A stretch of DNA of 64,000 nucleotides from Mycobacterium sp. DL (lineage in GTDB: Bacteria; Actinomycetota; Actinomycetes; Mycobacteriales; Mycobacteriaceae): positions 2,976,001-3,040,000 of the forward strand of contig NZ_CP155796.1 of assembly GCF_039729195.1 (NCBI RefSeq), in the 5' to 3' direction. Every line of letters begins with the position of its first letter. The first letter of the stretch is position 1. This document shows positions 1 to 8,331 of the stretch, piece after piece. The notes under the pieces were generated by a model, which did not search any database, had not been told where the DNA came from, and was given only the letters and a program-made list of their open reading frames with translations. Both the position numbers and the translations under genes were made by a program.

Positions 1-1
1 C

Positions 2-163
2 GCCGACGTCAAACGCCGCGATCACCTGGACTCCACCCGGGCGGTGTCGCCGCTGCGGGCAGCCGAGGACGCCATCGTCGTGGACACCAGTGACATGAAC
101 CAGTCCCAGGTGATCGCTCACCTCGTGGAGTTGGTCGAGCAGAAAGCCGGGGTCTCCCGATGA
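2..163 (+). CDS. cmk: Cytidylate kinase, C-terminal end (partial)
   Basis: The window opens inside a plus-strand frame of 53 codons ending in VEQKAGVSR and TGA at 161-163. It contains the run [11 protein letters not shown] and then [15 protein letters not shown], which match the end of bacterial CMP kinases, where the Arg/Asp-rich segment belongs to the lid and phosphate-binding region. The enzyme phosphorylates CMP and dCMP in the cytosol. The stop overlaps the start of der in an ATGA, so the two are translationally coupled, and cmk-der adjacency is the usual actinobacterial arrangement. The 5' part lies outside the window. Confidence 0.85.
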   Translation, partial: ADVKRRDHLDSTRAVSPLRAAEDAIVVDTSDMNQSQVIAHLVELVEQKAGVSR

Positions 164-1578
164 CCGACGAATCCGACGGCAGTTGGGTCGACGAACGCGA
201 TTGGGAGGTCGGCGCCGAAGAGCTCGCCGAAGCGCTCGAGGAGGCGACCGCCCCGCCGCCCGTGGTCGCCGTTGTCGGCCGGCCCAATGTCGGGAAGTCC
301 ACGCTGGTCAACCGCATTCTGGGGCGCCGCGAGGCCGTGGTGCAGGACGTTCCGGGGGTGACCCGGGATCGGGTGTCCTACGACGCGCTGTGGTCGGGCC
401 AGCGGTTCGTCGTGCAGGACACCGGGGGCTGGGAGCCCGACGCGAAGGGACTGCAGCAGCTCGTCGCCGATCAGGCATCGGTGGCGATGCGCACAGCGGA
501 TGCGGTGATCTTCGTCGTCGACTCCATCGTCGGGGCGACCTCCGCCGACGAGGCCGCGGCCAAGCTGCTGCAGCGCTCCGGCAAGCCGGTGTTCCTGGCG
601 GCCAACAAGGTCGACACCGAGCGGGGTGAAGCCGATGCCGCCGCGCTGTGGTCACTGGGGTTGGGGCAGCCGCATTCGGTCAGCGCGATGCACGGGCGGG
701 GTGTCGCCGATCTGCTCGACTACGTCGTCGAGGCGTTGCCGACGATTTCCGAGGTCGGCAGCGGCGGCGGCGGTCCCCGCCGGGTGGCCCTGGTCGGTAA
801 GCCCAATGTCGGCAAGTCCTCGCTGCTGAATCGGCTGTCCGGCGATGAGCGGTCGGTGGTGCACGATGTCGCGGGCACCACGGTCGACCCCGTCGACTCG
901 CTGATCGAAATGGACGGCAAGATCTGGCGATTCGTCGACACGGCGGGGTTGCGCCGCAAGGTCGGGCAGGCCAGCGGCCATGAGTTCTACGCGTCGGTGC
1001 GCACCCACGGCGCGATCGACACCGCCGAAGTGGCGGTCGTGCTCATCGACGCGTCGCAGCCGCTGACCGAGCAGGACCAACGGATCCTGACGATGGTCAT
1101 CGAGGCGGGTCGGGCGCTGGTGTTGGCGTTCAACAAGTGGGATCTGGTCGACGAGGACCGCCGCTTCCTGCTCGACCGCGAGATCGATCTGCAACTGCAG
1201 CAACTGCAGTGGGCGCCGAGAGTGAACATCTCGGCCAAGACCGGGCGTGCGGTGCAGAAGCTGGTGCCCGCGCTGGAAACCTCGTTGGCGTCGTGGGACA
1301 CCCGGGTGTCCACCGGCAGACTGAACACCTTCTTCAAGGAGATCGTGGCCGCGACGCCTCCGCCGGTGCGCGGGGGCAAGCAGCCGCGCATCCTGTTCGC
1401 CACCCAGGCCACCGCGCGACCGCCGACCTTCGTGCTGTTCACCTCGGGTTTCCTGGAGGCCGGTTACCGGCGGTTCCTGGAGCGCAAGCTGCGCGAGACG
1501 TTCGGCTTCGAAGGCAGCCCGATCCGCATCAACGTCAGGGTCCGTGAGAAGAGGGGCGCGCAGTCCCGTACCCGCTGA
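160..1578 (+). CDS. der: Ribosome-assembly GTPase Der (EngA)
   Basis: A 472-residue protein with two tandem Era-like GTPase domains, the hallmark of Der. Domain 1 has GRPNVGKS (40-47), DTGG (87-90) and NKVD (149-152). Domain 2 has GKPNVGKS (213-220), DTAG (260-263) and NKWD (325-328). A C-terminal KH-like region (about 350-472) ends in basic residues. Der acts in late 50S ribosomal subunit maturation. An acidic N-terminal stretch of about 33 residues precedes domain 1, as in mycobacterial orthologues. The start overlaps the cmk stop by four bases. Confidence 0.97.
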   Translation: MTDESDGSWVDERDWEVGAEELAEALEEATAPPPVVAVVGRPNVGKSTLVNRILGRREAVVQDVPGVTRDRVSYDALWSGQRFVVQDTGGWEPDAKGLQQLVADQASVAMRTADAVIFVVDSIVGATSADEAAAKLLQRSGKPVFLAANKVDTERGEADAAALWSLGLGQPHSVSAMHGRGVADLLDYVVEALPTISEVGSGGGGPRRVALVGKPNVGKSSLLNRLSGDERSVVHDVAGTTVDPVDSLIEMDGKIWRFVDTAGLRRKVGQASGHEFYASVRTHGAIDTAEVAVVLIDASQPLTEQDQRILTMVIEAGRALVLAFNKWDLVDEDRRFLLDREIDLQLQQLQWAPRVNISAKTGRAVQKLVPALETSLASWDTRVSTGRLNTFFKEIVAATPPPVRGGKQPRILFATQATARPPTFVLFTSGFLEAGYRRFLERKLRETFGFEGSPIRINVRVREKRGAQSRTR

Positions 1579-1601
1579 ACCCAACATCTAGGGTGTTCTG
1601 A

Positions 1602-2384
1602 GTGCCCGTCGTCGACATGATCCTGATCGCCCTGGCGGGCGTCGGAGCCGGTGCCATCAACGCCGTCGTCGGCTCCGGCACCCTGATCACCTTTCCGACC
1701 CTGGTGGCGCTCGGCTTCCCGCCGGTGACCGCGACGATGTCCAACGCGGTGGGCCTGGTGGCCGGTAGCAGCGCAGGGACGTGGGGTTACCGTCGCGAAC
1801 TGCGCGGACAGTGGCACCGGCTGAAATGGCAGATCCCGGCGTCGTTCCTCGGGGCGGGCACGGGTGCCTGGCTGCTGCTGCATCTGCCGGAGAAGGTCTT
1901 CACCCAGGTGGTGCCGGTGCTTCTGGTGCTCGCACTGGCCTTGGTGGTCGTCGGCCCCCGGATCCAGACCTGGGCGCGCAACCGGGCCGAAGCCTCCGGA
2001 CGATCGGTCGACCATGTGTCGGCGGGCCGGATGACTGCGCTCGTGGCCGCGACGTTCGCCGTCGGGGTGTACGGCGGATACTTCACCGCCGCGCAGGGGA
2101 TCATGCTGATCGCCGCGATGGGGGCGCTGCTGCCCGAGGACATGCAGCGGATGAACGCAGCCAAGAACCTGCTGTCGCTGGTCGTCAACGTGGTGGCCGC
2201 GGTGGCCTACACGGTGGTGGCGTTCGACCGGATCAGTTGGCTCGCGGCGGGGCTGATCGCGGCCGGGTCGCTCATCGGCGGATTCCTCGGCGCGCACTAC
2301 GGCCGGCGGCTTTCGCCCAATGTGCTGCGAGCTGTGATCGTCGTAGTGGGACTGATTGGGCTCTATCGGTTGTTGACCGTGTAG
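1602..2384 (+). CDS. TauE/SafE-family anion exporter (first copy)
   Basis: A 260-residue, strongly hydrophobic protein with about eight membrane segments. The N-terminus has the GxGAGAINAVVGSGTLITFP motif typical of TauE/SafE (PF01925) permeases, and the glycine-rich element recurs in the second half (YGGYFTAAQGI), reflecting the internal duplication of the family. Characterised members export sulfite, sulfoacetate or related anions; the substrate here cannot be read from sequence. The start is GTG, 23 bases after der, with only a weak ribosome site. A second TauE/SafE gene follows about 216 bases downstream, but they share only family-level similarity and appear separately controlled. Confidence 0.85.
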   Translation: MPVVDMILIALAGVGAGAINAVVGSGTLITFPTLVALGFPPVTATMSNAVGLVAGSSAGTWGYRRELRGQWHRLKWQIPASFLGAGTGAWLLLHLPEKVFTQVVPVLLVLALALVVVGPRIQTWARNRAEASGRSVDHVSAGRMTALVAATFAVGVYGGYFTAAQGIMLIAAMGALLPEDMQRMNAAKNLLSLVVNVVAAVAYTVVAFDRISWLAAGLIAAGSLIGGFLGAHYGRRLSPNVLRAVIVVVGLIGLYRLLTV

Positions 2385-2427
2385 TCTTGCGAAGGTTTTT
2401 AGTTGCGCTCAGTAGTGAGGAATGTTG

Positions 2428-2541
2428 ATGGCGATATGCGTGCAGATCACGCCGTCGCCGTCTGACGTGTCCGCGCTCGAGCCGTTCTGGCCGTCACGTC
2501 GGTTGATGGCCTTCGACGAGTGGTGTTGTCCGCGTCCCTGA
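2428..2541 (+). CDS. Short leader ORF ending in Trp-Cys-Cys (candidate cysteine-sensing uORF)
   Basis: ATG at 2428 has a GAGGA site at 2417-2421 with six-base spacing. It opens a 37-codon frame that ends in DEWCCPRP and TGA at 2539-2541; another in-frame ATG lies at 2422. The tandem TGT codons are at 2524-2529, and there is a further Cys at codon 4. It sits 59 bases upstream of a TauE/SafE sulfur-anion exporter. Short ORFs with consecutive Cys codons in front of sulfur genes are a published class of cysteine-responsive attenuators in mycobacteria. I infer that this is one, because the downstream Shine-Dalgarno has a perfect complement inside this frame. The peptide itself probably has no function. 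Confidence 0.6.
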   Translation: MAICVQITPSPSDVSALEPFWPSRRLMAFDEWCCPRP

Positions 2542-2596
2542 CGCGCACCCACCCGTCCATTGCGATCACCATGCGGTGATCACATTCTCCGAAGGC
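2509..2596 (+). promoter_or_regulatory. Predicted translational attenuator: anti-SD/SD pairing around a hairpin
   Basis: GCCTTCG at 2509-2515, inside the leader ORF, is the exact reverse complement of CGAAGGC at 2590-2596, which contains the ribosome site of the exporter starting at 2601. Between them is a 7-bp hairpin, GATCACC-ATGC-GGTGATC (2564-2581). A ribosome paused with the Cys codons (2524-2529) in its A site would cover the anti-SD and free the exporter's ribosome site. A ribosome that terminates normally would let the SD be sequestered. The complementarity is directly visible; the switching is inference. Confidence 0.5.
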
Positions 2597-2600
2597 AGCC

Positions 2601-3533
2601 ATGCGTTCGCTCATCATCTTCACGCTCGTCGGAGCGGGTGCCCAGCTCGTCGACGGCGCCCTCGGCATGGCCTTCGGCATCACCGCGACGACGCTGCTGG
2701 TGCTCTCCAGCGTCGGCGCCGCCCAGGCCAGCGCCGCGGTACACCTCGCCGAGGTCGGCACCACCTTCGCGTCAGGGTTGTCGCACTGGAAGTTCAAGAA
2801 CATCGACTGGCGGCTGGTCGCCAAGTTGGGCGTACCGGGAGCGATCGGCGCCTTCCTCGGAGCCACCGTCCTGTCATCGCTGTCCACCGAGCACGCCGCG
2901 CCACTGATGGCCGCGATCCTGATGGCCATCGGTCTTTATGTGCTGCTGCGGTTCTCGCTGCGAACCCCGCTGACGTTCGGCACCCGCGGAACCAGCCACA
3001 GCACCAAGTTCCTGGCCCCGCTGGGCCTGTTCGGCGGTTTCATCGATGCCTCCGGGGGTGGCGGCTGGGGACCGGTGACGACGAGCACGCTGCTGTCGCA
3101 GGGCAAGACGGCGCCGCGCACCGTCATCGGATCGGTGAGCGCGTCGGAGTTCCTGGTGTCGGTGTCGGCGTCGGTCGGGTTCCTGATCGGGTTGCGCGAG
3201 GAGTTCCTGCAGAACTGGCCGGTGGTCGTGGGCCTGATGGTCGGCGGCGTGATCGCGGCGCCGTTCGCCGCCTGGTTGGTGACCCGGATCAGTCCGGCAC
3301 TGCTGGGCACCGCGGTCGGCGGTGTGATCGTGCTGACCAACAGTCAGAAGCTGGTGCATTTCTTCGACGTCCAGTGGCCGTGGTCGACGGCGATCTACTC
3401 GCTGATCGTTGTGGTTTGGGTGTCGTTGGTGATCTATGCGTGGCGGGTGTCGCGCGCGCCGCGCTTCGCGCCGGAGACGGGCGCCGTCGCCGCGGGCGAA
3501 GACGAGACCGAATCAAAATCGATCACGCGCTGA
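2601..3533 (+). CDS. TauE/SafE-family sulfur-anion exporter (second copy)
   Basis: A 310-residue integral membrane protein with about eight to nine hydrophobic segments. An N-terminal GAQLVDGALGMAFGI motif and a mid-protein FGGFIDASGGGGWGP motif form the duplicated signature of TauE/SafE (PF01925) permeases, close to the CysZ-like sulfite-exporter subgroup. The ATG lies just downstream of GAAGG at 2591-2595. Its ribosome site pairs with a segment inside the upstream Cys-containing leader ORF, which suggests control by cysteine supply and fits a role in sulfite or other sulfur-anion movement. The last 21 bases overlap the convergent photolyase gene. Confidence 0.88.
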   Translation: MRSLIIFTLVGAGAQLVDGALGMAFGITATTLLVLSSVGAAQASAAVHLAEVGTTFASGLSHWKFKNIDWRLVAKLGVPGAIGAFLGATVLSSLSTEHAAPLMAAILMAIGLYVLLRFSLRTPLTFGTRGTSHSTKFLAPLGLFGGFIDASGGGGWGPVTTSTLLSQGKTAPRTVIGSVSASEFLVSVSASVGFLIGLREEFLQNWPVVVGLMVGGVIAAPFAAWLVTRISPALLGTAVGGVIVLTNSQKLVHFFDVQWPWSTAIYSLIVVVWVSLVIYAWRVSRAPRFAPETGAVAAGEDETESKSITR

Positions 3534-5003
3534 TTCCTGCTCCAACACCGCATCCAGGTCGTTGAGCCGTTCCATTGACGACACCGTCCGGCGGGTGCGG
3601 TTGTTCTTGGCCAGCATCTCGCGATGGCGGTGGGTGAAGGCCCAGTAGCCCGCCGTGAACGGGCAGGCGTCGTCGCCGAGGCGCTTCTTCGGGTCGAACG
3701 CGCAGTCCTTGCAGTGGTCGCTCATCTTGTTGATGTAGGCGCCGCCGGAGGTGTACGGCTTGGTGGCGAGCAGACCGCCATCGGCGTGCTGGCTCATGCC
3801 GACGACGTTTGTGGGCATCACCCAGCGGAATCCGTCGACGAACGTCGTGGCGAACCATTCGGTGAGCTCGTCGGGACGGTAGCCGCGCTGCAGCGCGTGG
3901 CTACCCAGGACCATCAGGCGTTGGATGTGGTGGGTCCAGCCGCGGTCCCGGACACCGGCCATAGCGTGGTGCAGGCACTGGGCCGTCACCGCGTCAGCGT
4001 CGAGGTCAGCCCACCAGTCCGGTAGCCGGGTGCGGGCCGCGAGTTCGTTCTTCTTGGTGTAGTCCGGGCCGAAGTGCCAATACAGGTGCCACATGTACTC
4101 GCGCCATCCGAGGATCTGCCGGATGAAGCCCTCGACGGCGGCCAGCGGGGCGTTGCCGTCGCGGTAGGCCTTCTCTGCGGCCTCCACCGCGTCGAGGGGA
4201 TGCAGCACCCCGAGGTTGAGAGGGACCGACAGCAGTGAGTGCGACATCGCCCAGTCGTCGCTCATGATGGCGTCCTCGTAGAGCCCGAAGCTGGGCAGTC
4301 GCTGCTCGATGAAGCGGGTCAGTGCGCGTGTGGCCTCGGTGGGCGTGACGGCGAACAGGCGTGGACCGTCGACACCGACGGTGTCGAGTTTCATCCGGTC
4401 CAGGTCGCGGCGGACCTGCTCGTCGATGTCGTCTTCGCGCGGCCGGTAGGGCGCCGGGAGCTCGAGTGTCGACTGCTTCTTCGGCGGAGGCTCGCGGTTG
4501 TCCTCGTCGTAGTTCCACCGGTTGCCGACGGGGTCCGCCCCGTTCATCAGCACATCGAACCGGCGGCGCTGGCCGCGGTAGAAATCCTCCATCCGGAACC
4601 GGGTTCGCTCACCGGCCCACTCCTGGAAGTCCTTGCGGGGTAGCGCGAATGTCGGGGTGGGCAGCACGTCGGCGACGAGGCCGTCCTTGCGGAGGCGGTG
4701 GACGAACTTCTCGGCGGCGTGCGACGTCGGTTCGTGGACCAGGACGGGACGCTTGAAACGTCGCAGCGCGTCGGTGTAGGTGTCGGCCTTCAGCAAGGTC
4801 GCACGCTCACCCAGATCCTGCTCGGCGTGCCGGAGCGCGGAGAGCACCAGGTGCAGTTTCTGCCGGTGGTAGCGACGTTTCGACAGCGCTGAGGTCGCCT
4901 CGACGAGCAGCACCTCGCGGTGAGCGTGCTCGCCGCCGTAGACGGCCGGACCGAGTTGGTCGGCGAACAGCCACAGGGGAGTCTCATCGCGAGCGCCGCT
5001 CAT
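3513..5003 (-). CDS. Iron-sulfur (6-4) photolyase / FeS-BCP cryptochrome family
   Basis: A 496-residue member of the prokaryotic Fe-S photolyase family (PhrB/CryB type), which binds FAD and a 4Fe-4S cluster and repairs UV (6-4) photoproducts with blue light. It starts WLFADQLGP, typical of the photolyase-related N-terminal domain. The four Cys at 343, 431, 434 and 447 have spacings of 88, 3 and 13, the same as the cluster ligands of Agrobacterium PhrB (350, 438, 441, 454). The C-terminal FAD domain contains GWREYMW, PTNVVGMSQHADGG and KPYTSGGAYINKMS. The frame is open upstream to 5168, but homology begins at the ATG at 5003, and the extension would run into the tRNA gene. Converges with and overlaps the exporter by 21 bases. 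Confidence 0.93.
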   Translation of the reverse strand: MSGARDETPLWLFADQLGPAVYGGEHAHREVLLVEATSALSKRRYHRQKLHLVLSALRHAEQDLGERATLLKADTYTDALRRFKRPVLVHEPTSHAAEKFVHRLRKDGLVADVLPTPTFALPRKDFQEWAGERTRFRMEDFYRGQRRRFDVLMNGADPVGNRWNYDEDNREPPPKKQSTLELPAPYRPREDDIDEQVRRDLDRMKLDTVGVDGPRLFAVTPTEATRALTRFIEQRLPSFGLYEDAIMSDDWAMSHSLLSVPLNLGVLHPLDAVEAAEKAYRDGNAPLAAVEGFIRQILGWREYMWHLYWHFGPDYTKKNELAARTRLPDWWADLDADAVTAQCLHHAMAGVRDRGWTHHIQRLMVLGSHALQRGYRPDELTEWFATTFVDGFRWVMPTNVVGMSQHADGGLLATKPYTSGGAYINKMSDHCKDCAFDPKKRLGDDACPFTAGYWAFTHRHREMLAKNNRTRRTVSSMERLNDLDAVLEQESARDRF

Positions 5004-5109
5004 GAGATCGACAGTAGGCGCGCGGCCTGACACGGCTCCTGGCGGTTGGGATTGGAGGGTCGCCCTGAGGTAGGCTTTCGACCGCCCGCCGGCGATCCCG
5101 GCGGCACCG

Positions 5110-5164
<55 letters not shown>

Positions 5165-5183
<19 letters not shown>

Positions 5184-5580
5184 CACAGGTCAAAGGCACT
5201 TTCTCGTTCCGAGAAGGTGCCTTTTTCTTGCTCGTACTTAAACGGCATACCCAAACCGGCGCACAAGCCAAGCACCGTACCCAGACCATCGATCGCCGCT
5301 CGTGCGGTGTCGTCGGAGGTGTGGCCGTACGGGTCGCCGGTAACGCTGATCGACGAGTGGCCCAGAAGGTCGGCAGCGGCCTTGATGTGGACGCCCGATT
5401 CCAGCCAGGCCACCGCCTCTGAATGTCGCTTGGTGTGGGCGCCCACCTTATCCAGGCCAGACTTCTTCGCAGCCAGCTCGACGGCACGCAGCACGTTGCG
5501 GGGGTCAGCCAGTTATCCCCAGCTCCGTGCAGAACATCATCCCGGTGTCCGTCCACTGATCGCCGGCGAGGGTTTCGCCC
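5165..5580 (-). pseudogene. Remnant tyrosine-recombinase (phage/ICE integrase) C-terminus, frameshifted
   Basis: Two minus-strand pieces in different frames together read as the end of an actinophage-type tyrosine integrase. Piece one (about 5580-5505) reads GDQWTDTGMMFCTELG. After a frameshift, piece two (5494-5165) reads LRAVELAAKKSGLDKVGAHT and continues to LLGHSSISVTGDPYGHTSDD. The His-x-x-Arg (HTKR), LLGHSS His and nucleophile Tyr (DPYGH) are still present, but the N-terminal and core-binding domains and the first catalytic Arg are missing. The frame ends inside the 3' half of tRNA-Pro, where such integrases usually sit against their attachment site. It is a relic of an element once inserted at this tRNA; no other element genes remain. 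Confidence 0.8.
5192..5226 (+). terminator. Intrinsic terminator of tRNA-Pro
   Basis: A 15-bp stem (5192-5206 with 5210-5224, one G-U wobble) closed by a 3-base loop and running into a T tract (TTTTTCTT). This is unusually canonical for a mycobacterium. It lies 8 bases after the tRNA 3' end. The remnant integrase frame reads through it on the opposite strand. Confidence 0.9.
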
Positions 5581-5831
5581 CTGTGTTCGGTCCAGCCGGT
5601 CGACGAACAATCAGCCCTGACCTTTGCGACTGGGCGGTGGGCTCCGCTACGCGACGAGTCCCGACCGCCTGCGCGGGCGCAAGTCGTTCCAAGACAGTCG
5701 ATTACGGTCCCACCAGCAGACTGTGGAGCGAAGAAATTGGCCGGATCGATAGAAGGGAACATTCAGCCACGACGACGGCGACTGGGCGTTCTTCGGCGAC
5801 ACGGAGGGCTCGTCGAGCTGACGCCAACCCT
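5581..5831. other. Non-coding stretch beside the integrase remnant
   Basis: I see no convincing gene here. A minus-strand frame continuing the integrase piece upstream to 5762 lacks recognisable integrase sequence. This is probably decayed element DNA between the integrase relic and the GjpA-like gene. I found no second copy of the tRNA 3' end in it. Confidence 0.5.
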
Positions 5832-6938
5832 CTAGTCGTTGGCCTCGGTGCCGGGATCGTTCGCCTCATCGGTCGGAGCGGGTGACGACTGTTCGTCGTC
5901 GTCTGCGAGGTCCGGATCCGGAGGACTCTGTTCCTGCGCGGGTGCGGGTTCTTCTTCCTCGACGAGATCGTCGACTTCTTCCCCGGGCAGTTCGTCCCCG
6001 GGGACGTCTTCTCCGAGCACTTCTTCTTCGGGCACGTCCTGCCCGAGCACATCGGACGTCGGCAGGTCGAGTTCCTCCGTCAGTGGGTCCTGCTCCTCCA
6101 GCACGGCCTCGTCCTCAGTTGGCAACTGCTCTTGCACCGCAACAGGTTCCGTCTCCGGCTCGGTGGTGAGCATCGTGGCTTGCACCTCGGGACCGGGCCA
6201 CTCGTCGATCGCCGCCGGAGCTTCTGGCGCGATCGCCTCGCCCGCAGACTGGTCCAGAAAAATCGCGAAGGAAATGAGCCCGGGGGCAGGGGAAGTCTCC
6301 TCCGTAGTCAACAGCCCGGGTATGGGGTAATGGTCGAACTCAGCCCCCGGCACACCGTTGAGTACGCCGTCGATGATGCGGGCCGGGATGTTGATGACGG
6401 CGTTGACGAGCCCGATCACGTCGAAGGTGGTGATCGCCTCGAATACGTCGGCGATCGCGAGACCCGTTGCGGCGATGCCGTTCAACAGTGGGCTGAATGC
6501 GACGTTGAACAGATACTCGCGGCCGCCCGGCTGGCTAACGAGAAGATCAAAATATGAAAAGACCGTTCCGATGCCCTGCCCGATGCTCTTCAACGGTTGC
6601 AGGACGAAATCGGCCACGGCGACGAAAAATTCGTCCAACCTGCCGAACTGCAATGAGGTGAGTGCGTCCTCGAACGCCACCGCCTGGTTGGCGAGGGTCG
6701 CTCTGATGATCGGGAAGGGATCGGCGAAGTATTGCTCAAACAAGCCGCCCACGTTCGTCAGCGATTTCACAAGAACCTGCGGGTAGAGCTGTAGCGGGCT
6801 CGGGATCGCGGCGAGCTGCACCGCTGGGCTCGCCACCACCGACACCGCGGGCGGGGGGCTGATGGGTGTGACGGCGATGACGCTTGCCCCCACCAGTGCG
6901 ACACCCGCGCTCAGACACGGTCGTACACCTGTGAACAC
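5832..6938 (-). CDS. GjpA-like mycobacterial surface/porin-family protein with acidic tail (copy 1)
   Basis: A 368-residue protein starting at a GTG with GAGGAGGG upstream at good spacing. Residues 10-35 form a hydrophobic signal or anchor with GVALVGASVIAVTPISPPP, the signature shared with proteins annotated as outer-membrane porin GjpA in mycobacteria. The middle (about 40-230) is rich in hydrophobic and aromatic residues with a repeated helical look. The last 110 residues are Glu/Asp/Pro-rich (EEVLGEDVPGDELPGEE), with no recognisable domain. Probably secreted or cell-envelope; true pore function is untested here. A paralogue of the same architecture lies at 13096-14574. Confidence 0.6.
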   Translation of the reverse strand: MFTGVRPCLSAGVALVGASVIAVTPISPPPAVSVVASPAVQLAAIPSPLQLYPQVLVKSLTNVGGLFEQYFADPFPIIRATLANQAVAFEDALTSLQFGRLDEFFVAVADFVLQPLKSIGQGIGTVFSYFDLLVSQPGGREYLFNVAFSPLLNGIAATGLAIADVFEAITTFDVIGLVNAVINIPARIIDGVLNGVPGAEFDHYPIPGLLTTEETSPAPGLISFAIFLDQSAGEAIAPEAPAAIDEWPGPEVQATMLTTEPETEPVAVQEQLPTEDEAVLEEQDPLTEELDLPTSDVLGQDVPEEEVLGEDVPGDELPGEEVDDLVEEEEPAPAQEQSPPDPDLADDDEQSSPAPTDEANDPGTEAND

Positions 6939-7116
6939 GCGACCCTCCTCTCGGCGGCGCCACAGCGACGCGTCCCGACCACTGGAAAGTACCGGCGGAC
7001 ACAACCCGGAGCAATCAGGGAATTCCCTTGACCTCAACCCTCCGAGCCGGTGACCCGGGTCCAGAATTCTCCGGCCGCATGTCGCGTTCGCGGCCAGTAT
7101 CCCCGGCAGGTATGCG

Positions 7117-7181
7117 CCGTCACGTAATTCCTCAGAGGTGACCGTCACGTAATTCCTCAGAGGTGACCGTCACGTAATTCC
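7117..7181. repeat. 25-bp tandem repeat, about 2.6 copies
   Basis: The unit CCGTCACGTAATTCCTCAGA-GGTGA begins at 7117, 7142 and 7167; the third copy is cut off after 15 bases. It lies in the intergenic region between the divergent GjpA-like gene and a small secreted protein. The first two copies are identical. Each unit contains the imperfect pair TCAC...GGTGA, so it may be a repeated protein-binding site, or simple slippage. Confidence 0.85.
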
Positions 7182-7294
7182 CATGTTCGGGTGCTGCTGT
7201 GGTGGATAGCGAAGTGCGGGGCAGTGTCAGAGTTGGCGAACGGTGTTATGTTTGCGCCGTTCGGGGGAGCAGGGATTTCTGAAACGGGGGCCGC

Positions 7295-7699
7295 ATGCCA
7301 GCAATGTCACGACGATCAGCGCACTGTTTCACAGTGGGGGTAACCATCGCAGGCGCCATCCTGGCGTACGTGCCGACGGCGAGCGCGCAGCCTTTCTGGA
7401 ATTGTGGGCCGCTGGCGCCGGAAGACCTGCCGCGGACCGCCGAACACCAGCAGGCTTGCGATCAGCAACAGCAGCAGCCCGGTATGCCCGAGCTTCCTGA
7501 CCTTCCTGACAACAATCCGCAACAGGCTCCGCCGGCGCCGCCCGAAAGCAACAACCCCAACGGCGTCGACCTCGCAGATACGGATTGCTGGGTCGTCAAC
7601 GGCGTTCCGACCATGTGGTCACCGGGATTATCAACCCCTCCGGGGCAACAATCGTGGCCGTGCTATTACGTCTACGGGTTGACACCGAAGCCACGCTAA
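7295..7699 (+). CDS. Small secreted Pro/Gln-rich mycobacterial protein, unknown function
   Basis: 134 residues with a clear signal peptide (basic MSRRS, hydrophobic core, cleavage near TASAQP at about residue 31). The mature part has a Gln/Pro-rich linker and four Cys (WNCGP, QQACDQ, TDCWV, SWPCYY) that could form two disulfides outside the cell. The ATG at 7295 follows a GGGGG-type site; an alternative ATG is at 7304. No family recognised. It is divergent from the GjpA-like gene and follows the 25-bp repeats. Confidence 0.65.
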   Translation: MPAMSRRSAHCFTVGVTIAGAILAYVPTASAQPFWNCGPLAPEDLPRTAEHQQACDQQQQQPGMPELPDLPDNNPQQAPPAPPESNNPNGVDLADTDCWVVNGVPTMWSPGLSTPPGQQSWPCYYVYGLTPKPR

Positions 7700-7847
7700 C
7701 GAGCGGAATACGGTCGATCTGCCCCGGCCGCGTTCGTGGTTCGTGAAGGGACACCTTATCGGGGCTTCGGCACGCTCAAAACGGTTGGGACGCTTCATCA
7801 AACCTCGGTGACCACCGCCGGAGTGGATGCCTCGGTCACCGACCTCT

Positions 7848-8294
7848 TCATCGTTCGTCGCCCACATCCAGACCCGGCGCCGGCGCACCGAGTGCCGCCG
7901 CCTGGGCCAGTGTTACGTCCGGCATCAACCGGGCCAGCAGGGGCACCCGATCGCCATATGCGCGGCCACGTAGGACGCGGTCGCCGCGCAGGGTGACGCA
8001 GTAGACCGTGCCCCACTCGAGTCGCTCGCCGCCGCCGGGTCGGCCGCTGTTGCGCGCTTCGACGAACACCGTGCCGTCACGTTCGGCCCACTCGGCGATC
8101 TCGAAGCGGAACTCCGGCACCCCGGCAAGGTAGGTGGCCATATAGGCCCGGACCTGGTTGTGCCCTAGCGGCGCCGTCATGCCGGGGTGCAGCACGGTGC
8201 CGTCGACGGGATCGAAGAGATCTTCGTACTTGTCCGGATCCGGTGCAGCACCGAAATCGGCGAACCGGTGGAGAAAATTCTGCACGTCGGTCAT
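7848..8294 (-). CDS. SnoaL/NTF2-like polyketide-cyclase-fold protein
   Basis: 148 residues that open with an amphipathic helix (MTDVQNFLHRFADFGA). A typical SnoaL pattern of a turn and strand follows (DLFDPVDGTVLHPGMTAPL, then HNQVRAYMATYLAGVPEFRFEI). NTF2-fold proteins bind small hydrophobic ligands and may act as isomerases or cyclases; no substrate can be assigned. The ATG has GAGG nearby. It is convergent with the small secreted protein; the 148 bases between them hold nothing recognisable. Confidence 0.75.
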   Translation of the reverse strand: MTDVQNFLHRFADFGAAPDPDKYEDLFDPVDGTVLHPGMTAPLGHNQVRAYMATYLAGVPEFRFEIAEWAERDGTVFVEARNSGRPGGGERLEWGTVYCVTLRGDRVLRGRAYGDRVPLLARLMPDVTLAQAAALGAPAPGLDVGDER

Positions 8295-8331
8295 GTCAGC
8301 CTCAGTCGAGTCGTGAGAGGGATAGCGGGCG

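Noticed and set aside
652..1587. Long ORF opposite der
   Set aside because: High-GC shadow frame with no domain and no codon bias of its own.
2385..2600. SAM-IV or other riboswitch before the exporter
   Set aside because: No conserved riboswitch core was seen; the region is better explained by the leader ORF and SD pairing.
7117..7181. CRISPR-like repeats
   Set aside because: The copies are directly adjacent with no spacers, and no cas genes are in the window.
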